A stretch of 64,000 bases of DNA from Erythrobacter sp. (GTDB taxonomy: Bacteria > Pseudomonadota > Alphaproteobacteria > Sphingomonadales > Sphingomonadaceae): contig JAHEAV010000001.1 in assembly GCA_024642565.1 (NCBI GenBank), forward strand, positions 1-64,000, read 5' to 3'. A program made the translations under genes and the position numbers. A model generated the notes under the pieces. It did no database searches. It had not been told where the DNA came from and saw nothing but the letters and a program-made list of their open reading frames with translations. Each line of letters starts with the position of its first letter. Position 1 is the first letter of the stretch. This document shows, piece by piece, positions 1-7,970 of the stretch.

Positions 1-15
1 CGGACGGAGGAATTT

Positions 16-657
16 ATGATTCTCATGGGTCCGGGACGGCTTGCAATTGTGGCGGGCATGGCCTTGACGGCGACGTCCGCGAACGCAGACGTCCTGGAGA
101 TTGGTAACGATGGTGCACGCTGGATCTCTGGCGCCCTCGCTGTTGCCCCTTCTGCCGCATCGGAAACTGGAAATGGTGCAGCGGTTGTTCCTGTTGAACT
201 TGGCGCCGATTTTTCGGTTCCAGCGCAAGCTGTGGCCGATCCAGCGCGGCATACCATCAATATTCCTCCACAATATGCCGCGAAAGTTCAGGAATTGGCG
301 GCACGGTTCGATCTTAGCCCCAGTCTGATCGAAGCGCTGGTGTGGCAGGAAAGCCGCTGGCAGGCGAACGCCCGATCTCCGGTTGGCGCCCAGGGCCTGG
401 CGCAACTGATGCCGGGAACCGCCCGCGAAATGGGTGTGAATGCCGGTGATCCTTTTGCCAATCTTGAAGGCGGTGCGCGATATTTACGCCAACAGCTCGA
501 CCGGTTCGATGGCGATCTGGAAAAAGCGTTGGCGGCCTATAACGCTGGTCCGGGCCGGGTAATCCAGTCGGGCGGTGTACCGCGAATTCGCGAAACCCAG
601 AATTACGTCGTTTCGATTATCGGCCGACTGTCCAACCACTCCCGGAGTACCAAGTAG
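16..657 (+). CDS. virB1: VirB1-like lytic transglycosylase
   Basis: 213 residues. An N-terminal hydrophobic stretch (about residues 8-24) looks like a signal peptide, and a soluble lytic transglycosylase (SLT) domain fills about residues 85-205. The catalytic-type Glu is E112 in QESRW, followed by GLAQLMPGT (127-135) and AYNAGPG, all standard for this fold. The family cleaves peptidoglycan in the periplasm to let the secretion channel pass. A GGAGG ribosome site lies 5 bases before the ATG. The gene abuts the pilin-like gene at 658, so it heads the virB run seen here. A housekeeping SLT is the alternative, but the context favours VirB1. Confidence 0.85.
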   Translation: MILMGPGRLAIVAGMALTATSANADVLEIGNDGARWISGALAVAPSAASETGNGAAVVPVELGADFSVPAQAVADPARHTINIPPQYAAKVQELAARFDLSPSLIEALVWQESRWQANARSPVGAQGLAQLMPGTAREMGVNAGDPFANLEGGARYLRQQLDRFDGDLEKALAAYNAGPGRVIQSGGVPRIRETQNYVVSIIGRLSNHSRSTK

Positions 658-957
658 ATGCGTTCGTTTTCCCGCCTTTTTGCCACCGCCTTCATGTTAA
701 GCCCGGCTGCCGCATTTGCGCAAAACGCCGACCCACAAGGATCCGGTCCGATTGTAGCTGCGCTGGGCTGGTTGCAGGGTACGCTGCTAGGCAATGTTGC
801 CACGGCCGTGGCTGTCATGGCCGTGGCTGCCGTTGGCTTCATGATGCTGACGGGCCGGATGAACTGGCGCTTCGGCGCGACCGTTGTCATTGGCATTTTC
901 ATACTTTTCGGGGCCGGCACTATCGTAGCCGGTATCCAGAGCGCTGCAGGGGGCTGA
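658..957 (+). CDS. virB2: VirB2/TrbC-type pilin subunit
   Basis: 99 residues: a signal peptide ending near AAAFA (residue 21), then two hydrophobic segments separated by a short polar loop containing GRMNWRFG. This is the usual build of VirB2 major pilins, which are processed and assembled into the extracellular pilus. The start directly follows the stop of the transglycosylase gene, and virB3 follows after 6 bases. The small size and two-helix pattern, with virB3 and virB4 downstream, make the call firm even though pilin sequences diverge. Confidence 0.8.
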   Translation: MRSFSRLFATAFMLSPAAAFAQNADPQGSGPIVAALGWLQGTLLGNVATAVAVMAVAAVGFMMLTGRMNWRFGATVVIGIFILFGAGTIVAGIQSAAGG

Positions 958-963
958 TCCACT

Positions 964-1245
964 ATGGAACTCATCCGTCACCCCGTGCACCGTGCGCTGA
1001 CGCGCCCACAAATGTTTGCGGGCGTGACGATGAATTTCTTCATCCTCAACATGCTGGTGACCGGAGAGGCATTCCTGATCCTGAAGAGTTTCTGGATTCT
1101 TCCGGTGCCGGTAATCATGCATATTATCGGTTATTTCGCTTGTTTGCGCGAGCCTCGCATTTTCGATTTGTGGCTGACCAAGGTCAGCCGATGCCCCCGC
1201 GTGAAGAATTGGAAACGCTGGGGTTGCAACTCATACGCCCCGTGA
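964..1245 (+). CDS. virB3: VirB3 inner-membrane protein
   Basis: 93 residues. It begins with a short polar head (MELIRHPVHRALTRPQMFAG) and then has two hydrophobic stretches at about residues 20-60, the standard VirB3 architecture. VirB3 is an inner-membrane component that works with the VirB4 ATPase in pilus assembly. It sits between the pilin gene and virB4, its usual place. The C-terminal 30 residues are basic and polar. A 39-base gap containing a strong GGAGG-type ribosome site separates it from virB4. Confidence 0.8.
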   Translation: MELIRHPVHRALTRPQMFAGVTMNFFILNMLVTGEAFLILKSFWILPVPVIMHIIGYFACLREPRIFDLWLTKVSRCPRVKNWKRWGCNSYAP

Positions 1246-1284
1246 TGGCGACCGCATTTTTGGCCTGAGGAGGGCCGCAAGACG

Positions 1285-3738
1285 ATGAACAAATGGATCG
1301 GAGCTGCGGCATGGAGCGCAAAGGAAGCCCGCGCGGGCGACCGCTTGCCCTATGCGCGCCTGATCGATCAGCACACAATGCTGCTACGAGACGGGTCGGT
1401 AATGACCGCGATCCAGGTGCCCGGCCTGCTGTTCGAAACCGAAGACAGCGATGCACTTAATGCCCATGCCGCAACGCGAGAGGTTGTTTTGCGTTCAACG
1501 CTCGATGCGCGCTTTGTCCTGTATCACCATGTGATCCGGCGCCGAGTCGAGGTCGAGTTGGATGCCGCCTTCAGCGATCCGCTTTCGGCGCATATTGACA
1601 CGCGTTGGAAGGAACGACTGGGCAGCGGGTCGCTCTTCATTAATGACCAGTTCGTTACTCTGATCCGCCGCCCGGCACGCGGAAAAGCGGGCCTTGCCGA
1701 AAGACTTGCCAAATTATGGAACCGTAAAGGGCAGGTCGAAATCGAATCTGACCCCAAGGATGTCCGGAGCCTCAAGGCCGCGGCCACCGGTCTGATTGCC
1801 TCGCTTGGCGCCTATAATGCGCAATTGCTGGGCGATTATGCGGGCAGTGAAGGCCGAACCAACAACGAATTGCTTGAACTGCTGAGCGCACTCTACAACG
1901 GTGAGATGCGTCCTGTGCGCAGCCCGTCGGATGATGTGGATGTTGGTCAGATGCTGCCCTATCGTCGCGCCAGTTTCGGCCTGGACGCTATGGAACTGCG
2001 TGGGTCGGGTGATCCGGATTTCTCCGCCATTCTCAGCCTCAAGGATTATCCTGACGCGACTTCGCCCGGTTTGATGGACGGCCTGCTGCGCTTGCCATTC
2101 GAAATGGTGGTAAGCGAAAGCTACGCCCCTTCCGAACGCCAGACGGCGCGTGAACGGATGGATCTTGCGATCCGTCGCCTCCGCTCTGTCGACGAGGAGG
2201 CAGTGGCGGAACGATCCGACATGTTGGCAGCACGTGACGCGCTGGGTAATGGTGCAGTCAGTTTTGGTGACCATCATTTAACCGTGCTGGTCCGATCTGG
2301 CGACTTCGCGAGTTTGGACGAAGCCACAGCCGCTTGCGGTGCAGCATTGGCCGATGTCGGTGCAATTGCGGTGCGAGAGGACACCAATCTCGAACCCGCA
2401 TTCTGGGCGCAATTTCCTGGCAACGAACACTATATCGTCCGCCGTGCGATGATCTCCAGCGCGAACATGGCCAGCTTCGGTTCGCTGCATGGTTTTGCGC
2501 TGGGGCAGGCAGGCGGCAACCATTGGGGTGATGCGGTTACGCTGCTCCAGACAACCAGCGCGACCCCGTTCTTCTTCAATTTCCACATTGGCGATCTGGG
2601 TAATTTCTCCATCATTGGTCCGTCGGGATCAGGCAAGACGGTGGTGATGAATTTCCTCGCTGCTCAGGCCCAGAAATTCAAACCCCGCACTATCCTGTTT
2701 GACAAGGATCGCGGGGCAGAATTGTTCGTGCGCGGAATCGGCGGACGCTATGATCGGATCAGTGCGGGGGAGCCCACGGGCTTTAACCCGCTGGCACTGC
2801 CAGATAATCCCGTGAACCGGGCTTTCCTCCGCGATTGGCTGGGGGTCCTGCTAAAGGCCGAAGGGCCGGAAGAGCTGGCGATCATCGCCCAAGCTGTCGA
2901 TGCCACCTATGGCAATGATCCCTCGCTGCGGCGGTTGCGGCATTTCAAGGAACTGCTGTCCGGCGCGCGTCGGCCGCAGCCTGGTGATCTGGCCGACCGG
3001 CTTAACGCCTGGATCGGTGAAGGCGAAAGCGGGTGGCTGTTCGATAATGCGGAGGATCAGTTAGACCTCGAAAATCGTATCCTCGGTTTCGATATGACCG
3101 CGCTGCTTGAAAATCCCAAGCTGCGGACGCCGACCATGATGTATCTGTTCCACCGCATCGACGAGCGGCTGGATGGAAGCCCGACGATGATCTTGATCGA
3201 CGAAGGGTGGAAGGCTCTTGATGATGAAGTGTTTGCGGCGCGCATCCGCGACTGGCTGAAGACCTTGCGCAAACGCAATGCGCTCGTCGGTTTTGCTACG
3301 CAAAGTGCGCGGGATGCGCTGGAAAGCCGGATTTCGACTGCTCTGGTCGAACAGACCGCAACGATGATCTTCATGCCCAATTCGCGCGCCAGGGCAGAGG
3401 ATTATTGCGACGGATTCGGCTTGAGCGATCATGAGCTGGCACTAATCCGCAGTTTGCCTGCGCATAGTCGGTGTTTCCTTGTTCGTCAGCCAGATGCGTC
3501 AGTCGTGGTGCGGCTCGACCTTTCCAATGCACCAGAGGTGCTGACGGTGCTGTCTGGCCGGGAAGCTGCGGTCAGGCGGCTCGATTTGCTGCGCGCAGCG
3601 GTGGGGGACAATCCAGCAGATTGGTATCCGGCGCTGACTGGCCACCCCTGGCCCGCCATGACGCCAGATTCAATTGACCTTGGTTTTATAGGAAATGACG
3701 AAGGGACCGAAATACCGCTGCAGCAGGCCGCCGAGTGA
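1285..3738 (+). CDS. virB4: VirB4 type IV secretion ATPase
   Basis: 817 residues, normal for VirB4. The N-terminal CagE/TrbE region is followed by a P-loop at 445-452 (GPSGSGKT) and a Walker B strand with IDE at 638-640 (ILIDEGWKAL). VirB4 is the inner-membrane-associated ATPase that energises pilus biogenesis and substrate transfer. The start ATG at 1285 follows a GGAGG site. The stop overlaps the GTG start of the next gene by four bases (GTGA), which suggests translational coupling. Confidence 0.95.
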   Translation: MNKWIGAAAWSAKEARAGDRLPYARLIDQHTMLLRDGSVMTAIQVPGLLFETEDSDALNAHAATREVVLRSTLDARFVLYHHVIRRRVEVELDAAFSDPLSAHIDTRWKERLGSGSLFINDQFVTLIRRPARGKAGLAERLAKLWNRKGQVEIESDPKDVRSLKAAATGLIASLGAYNAQLLGDYAGSEGRTNNELLELLSALYNGEMRPVRSPSDDVDVGQMLPYRRASFGLDAMELRGSGDPDFSAILSLKDYPDATSPGLMDGLLRLPFEMVVSESYAPSERQTARERMDLAIRRLRSVDEEAVAERSDMLAARDALGNGAVSFGDHHLTVLVRSGDFASLDEATAACGAALADVGAIAVREDTNLEPAFWAQFPGNEHYIVRRAMISSANMASFGSLHGFALGQAGGNHWGDAVTLLQTTSATPFFFNFHIGDLGNFSIIGPSGSGKTVVMNFLAAQAQKFKPRTILFDKDRGAELFVRGIGGRYDRISAGEPTGFNPLALPDNPVNRAFLRDWLGVLLKAEGPEELAIIAQAVDATYGNDPSLRRLRHFKELLSGARRPQPGDLADRLNAWIGEGESGWLFDNAEDQLDLENRILGFDMTALLENPKLRTPTMMYLFHRIDERLDGSPTMILIDEGWKALDDEVFAARIRDWLKTLRKRNALVGFATQSARDALESRISTALVEQTATMIFMPNSRARAEDYCDGFGLSDHELALIRSLPAHSRCFLVRQPDASVVVRLDLSNAPEVLTVLSGREAAVRRLDLLRAAVGDNPADWYPALTGHPWPAMTPDSIDLGFIGNDEGTEIPLQQAAE

Positions 3739-4931
3739 GCGCCGCCTGCGACAATGCTACTGCCGAGATTGGCAATGGCGTGGCGGCAGCGCTTCGCGCG
3801 GTGGATTGTGTTGCATCGGAAATGACCGGTGCCGCTTTCGGGCGGCTCTTCGCACCTGGCGGAGCCTTGGGGCCGGCGCTTTCGATATTGCTGGGGCTGT
3901 TCATCGCTTTCTTCGCGATAGCCCTGCTGCTCGGACGGACCAATCTAAGTGTTCGATCGTTGGTGCCGCGGATGATTACTTTGGGATTGGTGCTGACCTT
4001 TGCCACCAGTTGGTTCGCCTATCAGACCGTGGTGTGGAATCTCGCGATCGGCACACCGGACTATCTGGCCAGTGTGATCACTGGAAGCCAAGGCTCAGCC
4101 ACGACGACATTCGCCGACAAGGTAGATATCGTATTTGCGGCCGTGGAACAGGCGACGCAGACACCGCCCGGCGCGCCGAGCAAGGATATTTCAGCATTCT
4201 CGCCCGAAGGCATGTTGTGGCTCGGGGCTATGCTGTTGCTGCTCGGCACAGTTGGCGTGTTGGTGACGGCCCGGATCGGCCTTGCGATTCTGGTCGCACT
4301 TGGTCCGATTTTCGTGGTTATGGCGCTATTCAACGGCACTCGCGGCCTGTTCACAGGTTGGCTGAAGGGTGTGGTCATGCTCGCGATGACGCCGCTTTTT
4401 GCGGTGCTGGGGGGCAGTGTGATGCTTGAACTTTCCGTGCCAGTTCTAGCCTCTTTGAGCGAGGCACCGGGCATGATTGATTCTCGCGCAGCCATGGCCT
4501 TTTTTGTCATCGGCGCTGTGCATGTCGCTTTGATGGTTATGGTGCTCAAGACCAGCTCTACCATGGTAGCGGGCTGGCGTGTTTTCGGTCTGGTGCCAGA
4601 CAAATCGGCGGCTAGCGATGACCAGCGAGGCTCTGCCCTTGCCGGGACAGTGGCGCCAGCAGCTGAAAACCGTACGGTGGCAGCCGCAACGGCAGCAGCC
4701 CCGTCGCGGCAGATTCCTATGTCGGGAGTGATCGCCTCAGTACCGGCAAATGATGCAGGGAGTGGTGGCGCCGAAATTCGGCGCGATGTGCGAGTCTTTG
4801 CCACATCCGGCAGTTCTGGAGCGGCCCAGGCATTGTCTGCAAATACTTCGCGTACCCGCGGTATCGGTAGCCGGTTCCGAACCCCGGGCTCAACGAATAA
4901 TCAAGCCCGTAAGACGGAGAAGTTGAAATGA
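3735..4931 (+). CDS. virB6: VirB6/TrbL polytopic channel protein
   Basis: 398 residues with several strongly hydrophobic segments between about residues 45 and 285 and an Ala/Ser/Arg-rich, probably cytoplasmic or disordered tail of about 100 residues. This matches VirB6, the polytopic inner-membrane subunit of the channel. The start is GTG at 3735, overlapping the virB4 stop; the ATGA overlap with virB9 at the other end also supports one operon. In canonical virB operons virB5, virB7 and virB8 would flank this gene. None of them lies between virB4 and virB9 here. Confidence 0.85.
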   Translation: MSAACDNATAEIGNGVAAALRAVDCVASEMTGAAFGRLFAPGGALGPALSILLGLFIAFFAIALLLGRTNLSVRSLVPRMITLGLVLTFATSWFAYQTVVWNLAIGTPDYLASVITGSQGSATTTFADKVDIVFAAVEQATQTPPGAPSKDISAFSPEGMLWLGAMLLLLGTVGVLVTARIGLAILVALGPIFVVMALFNGTRGLFTGWLKGVVMLAMTPLFAVLGGSVMLELSVPVLASLSEAPGMIDSRAAMAFFVIGAVHVALMVMVLKTSSTMVAGWRVFGLVPDKSAASDDQRGSALAGTVAPAAENRTVAAATAAAPSRQIPMSGVIASVPANDAGSGGAEIRRDVRVFATSGSSGAAQALSANTSRTRGIGSRFRTPGSTNNQARKTEKLK

Positions 4932-5701
4932 CCCGCGCGCTTTTTCCCGCGCTCGCCCTTGCTTGCATGATTGTTGCCCCCGCCAGGGCAGATGATTCAC
5001 GCCTGGTTGAACGGCTGTATGATCCGGGCAAAGTCGTGCGTATCGATGGCCGGACGAAAGTGCAGGCAACCATCGCTTTTGATGAATCCGAACAGATTGA
5101 AAATGTTGCAATCGGCGATTCACAGGCATGGCAGGTAACCCCCAACAAGCGCGCAAACTTGCTTTTTATCAAACCGCTGAGCCCAACCGCGCGGACCAAT
5201 ATGACGGTCGTAACCAACAAGCGGACCTATCTGTTTGACCTAGTCGCCAGCCCCAAGGCAAATGCCTTGTATGTGCTGCGTTTTACCTATCCGGTGGAAG
5301 CGGCGCCGGAACAGCCGTTGTTGGCAGAAACACCTAATCCAGTCGAGATGGCAGCGGCTAACGATCCCTATGCGGTGGTCGATCCGGCTGCGCTGAATTT
5401 TGACTGGGTCAGCGCAGGTGACAAGAATTTGCTTCCTAGCCGTGCTTATGACGATGGGAATGCCACATTCCTGACCTGGCCTGACGGCAAGTCCGTGCCA
5501 GCCATTCTGGTGAAGGATTACAAAGGCACAGAAGGCCCGGTCAATTTTACCGTGCGCGGAAATGTTATTGTCATCGAAGGGGTGCCAGGGGAAATAATCC
5601 TGCGATCGGGTAAGGAGGTGGCTTCGCTGGTCAACCAGGGCCCACCGCGACCTGTTGTCACCTCGCCTTCCTCCGCATTTGCACAATCCAAAGGAGTCTG
5701 A
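4928..5701 (+). CDS. virB9: VirB9/CagX outer-membrane core complex protein
   Basis: 257 residues with a clear signal peptide (cleavage near APARA, residue 21). An N-terminal beta domain contains NKRTYLFDLVAS, and a C-terminal domain contains DGNATFLTWPDGKSVPAI, both typical of VirB9. VirB9 forms the periplasmic and outer-membrane ring with VirB7 and VirB10. The start overlaps the virB6 stop (ATGA). No VirB7 lipoprotein gene is visible next to it. The C-terminal 25 residues are Pro/Ser-rich. Confidence 0.9.
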   Translation: MTRALFPALALACMIVAPARADDSRLVERLYDPGKVVRIDGRTKVQATIAFDESEQIENVAIGDSQAWQVTPNKRANLLFIKPLSPTARTNMTVVTNKRTYLFDLVASPKANALYVLRFTYPVEAAPEQPLLAETPNPVEMAAANDPYAVVDPAALNFDWVSAGDKNLLPSRAYDDGNATFLTWPDGKSVPAILVKDYKGTEGPVNFTVRGNVIVIEGVPGEIILRSGKEVASLVNQGPPRPVVTSPSSAFAQSKGV

Positions 5702-5703
5702 CT

Positions 5704-6810
5704 ATGCGCCTTGCCACGCGAATTCCGATCCGCAAGGGGCCTGCCGGGACCACAGGCGACTTTGATCCGCGTGAAAAGGAGACGGCTGAGATCATCGATC
5801 TGGCCAGCCGCAATTCCTTCCCGGCGGTGACGCAACGAAAAAACAAGTCCGATGCATTTGGCCTAGCGGCCGGCGTAGGGTTGGTGGTTGCGATTGGCGC
5901 AGTTACTCTCTGGAGTATGAATTCAGCACGCGTTGCGGAGCCACAAGGGGTTGGCAGCCCTCAGCCCCTGCAGCCCCAACCTGCGGCCCAATTGGCGCAG
6001 CCCGCACTTCAGCCGGCAACACCGGCTCTCGTGCCTGCACCCGACCCAGCCCCTGCGCCGGTGCTTGCCAACGCACCAGCGGTCAATCCTGCTGCCATAA
6101 CCAACCCCTACGGCAGCCCAACAGTCGTATTCGACGCCAGTACATCGCCAGTTTCTGTAGGCGATATCTTGCCGGCCGCACCCACGGCTGTACCCGGCAC
6201 GGGCAGCGCCTCCGATTTTGCCAGCCGCGTCGGCGGCGTTGGCGGCGCACCGGCCCGCGCCACTCCGATGAGCAATCCCCAAACGACGGTAACGCAGGGT
6301 ACGCTGATCCCCGCCATTCTCGAGACTGCGATTGAAACCGATGTGCCGGGTTATGTCCGCGCAGTCGTCAGCCAGGATGTACGCAGTTTTGACGGCACGC
6401 GTGTACTGGTCCCGCGCAGTTCACGCCTCATCGGGCAATACCAGTCGGGTCTGCAAGGCGGACAAAAGCGTGCCTATGTGATCTGGACCCGTTTGATCCG
6501 GCCTGACGGGGCTTCGGTCAATCTTGCCTCTCCGGCAATCGGCTTCGATGGAACGACCGGGCTGGAAGGCAAGGTAAACAGTCATTTCTTCAAGCGATTT
6601 GGTTCAGCAATGCTGCTGTCAGTGATCGGCGGATTATCCACCGTGGCATCAGGCGGAACTTCGGTTATTCTCGGCGGCGGGCAGAGCGCGGCGTCAACGG
6701 CACTGCAGCAAGACGGCCAGATCAGCCCCACCGTGCGCGTGCGCCAAGGCGAGCCCATCAGGGTGTTCACCGCCCGCGATCTCGACTTTACACAGGTCAC
6801 AGGCGGCTGA
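5704..6810 (+). CDS. virB10: VirB10/TrbI channel protein
   Basis: 368 residues. A cytoplasmic N-terminus is followed by one membrane segment at about 52-72, a Pro/Ala/Gln-rich periplasmic spacer at about 77-125, and the C-terminal VirB10 beta-barrel domain from about residue 195 (VTQGTLIPAILETAIETD, then YQSGLQGGQKRAYVIW). VirB10 spans the inner and outer membranes and senses ATP energy. It lies 2 bases after virB9 and 7 bases before virB11. Confidence 0.92.
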   Translation: MRLATRIPIRKGPAGTTGDFDPREKETAEIIDLASRNSFPAVTQRKNKSDAFGLAAGVGLVVAIGAVTLWSMNSARVAEPQGVGSPQPLQPQPAAQLAQPALQPATPALVPAPDPAPAPVLANAPAVNPAAITNPYGSPTVVFDASTSPVSVGDILPAAPTAVPGTGSASDFASRVGGVGGAPARATPMSNPQTTVTQGTLIPAILETAIETDVPGYVRAVVSQDVRSFDGTRVLVPRSSRLIGQYQSGLQGGQKRAYVIWTRLIRPDGASVNLASPAIGFDGTTGLEGKVNSHFFKRFGSAMLLSVIGGLSTVASGGTSVILGGGQSAASTALQQDGQISPTVRVRQGEPIRVFTARDLDFTQVTGG

Positions 6811-6817
6811 TCCAGCA

Positions 6818-7831
6818 ATGAACGCCGATATCCATCCCTTTCAACCGGAAGAAGAAGCGCGCCGCGCCGCCGCCGAAGCTGAGCGCAGTGTTTATCTGGA
6901 CGCATACCTTGCTCCTTTTCGTCAGTGGCTCGACCGCGATACGGTGACCGAGATCATGGTCAATCGGCCGGGAGAAGTGTGGATCGAGGATGCCGTATCG
7001 CCGGGAATGCAGCGGATTGTCGTGCCGGAGATTGACGACCGGCTTGTTCAGCGCTTGGCCGAACAGGTCGCGCGGGTCAGCCATCAGGGGATTAACCGGG
7101 AACATCCGTTGTTAGGCGCGACGCTGCCAGATGGCGCGCGCGTGCAGTTCTGTGGTCCACCCGCTTCGCGCAAGCACTGGACCATGGCGATCCGTCGCCA
7201 TCGGCGGCTGAATTTGCCGCTGGACGCCTATGATTCCGGACCGCTCCAGCCACCTTCTGAGCCATCAATGCCGGACCCACAGCAGGCGCCGATCGAATAT
7301 CTGCGTGAAGCGATCCGGCAGCGTCGGACTATTCTGGTTTCGGGAGGTACATCGACGGGCAAGACCACGTTTCTCAATGCGATGCTGGGCGAAATTCCGA
7401 AGCACGAACGTGTTGTGCTGGTGGAGGATACACCGGAACTCAAATTGCCCGGCGAAAATGGCGTAGGGCTGGTCGCGGTCAAGGGCGAATTGGGCGAAGC
7501 GAAAGTTACCGCCAACGAATTGCTTCAGGCAGCGCTCCGGTTGCGGCCGGACCGGATTGTTCTAGGCGAATTGCGCGGTGCGGAGAGCGTCAGCTTTCTT
7601 CGCGCCATCAACACCGGCCATCCCGGCAGTTTTTCGACAATCCATGCCAACTCGCTGCGCGGTGCACTTGAGCAATTGGCATTGATGGTAATGCAGACAG
7701 GGATTGGGCTGAGCCGTGCTGACACGATCGCTTATGCCGCTTCGGTTATTGACATCCTGGTTCAATTGGGACGGGATGCCAACGGCAAACGCGGAATCAC
7801 GCAAATTTCGGAGAGTAGTGCTCTCCTCTGA
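6818..7831 (+). CDS. virB11: VirB11 traffic ATPase
   Basis: 337 residues. The C-terminal RecA-like domain has a P-loop at 176-183 (GGTSTGKT) and a Walker B-like strand at 246-253 (RIVLGELR), followed by the GHPGSFSTIHAN segment of PulE/VirB11 ATPases. VirB11 forms hexameric rings at the inner face of the membrane and switches the apparatus between pilus assembly and substrate export. It is the last gene of the virB run. The 139 bases after it hold no gene. Confidence 0.93.
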   Translation: MNADIHPFQPEEEARRAAAEAERSVYLDAYLAPFRQWLDRDTVTEIMVNRPGEVWIEDAVSPGMQRIVVPEIDDRLVQRLAEQVARVSHQGINREHPLLGATLPDGARVQFCGPPASRKHWTMAIRRHRRLNLPLDAYDSGPLQPPSEPSMPDPQQAPIEYLREAIRQRRTILVSGGTSTGKTTFLNAMLGEIPKHERVVLVEDTPELKLPGENGVGLVAVKGELGEAKVTANELLQAALRLRPDRIVLGELRGAESVSFLRAINTGHPGSFSTIHANSLRGALEQLALMVMQTGIGLSRADTIAYAASVIDILVQLGRDANGKRGITQISESSALL

Positions 7832-7970
7832 TCTGGCCATTTCTGGACTGAAAAACTGTGACAGTGTTGTGTCGATATTCATCTCTTGATTTACACATGC
7901 GAAGCAGCACACCAATCGTGATGCTCCTGAACCACCAGAGATTGACCCGACCAAAAATCGAGTCAGAGCC

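Noticed and set aside
7832-7970. CTGTGACAGTGTTGTGTCG upstream of ppk as a Pho box
   Set aside because: Only partial agreement with the CTGTCAT repeats and spacing, so not reported as a site.
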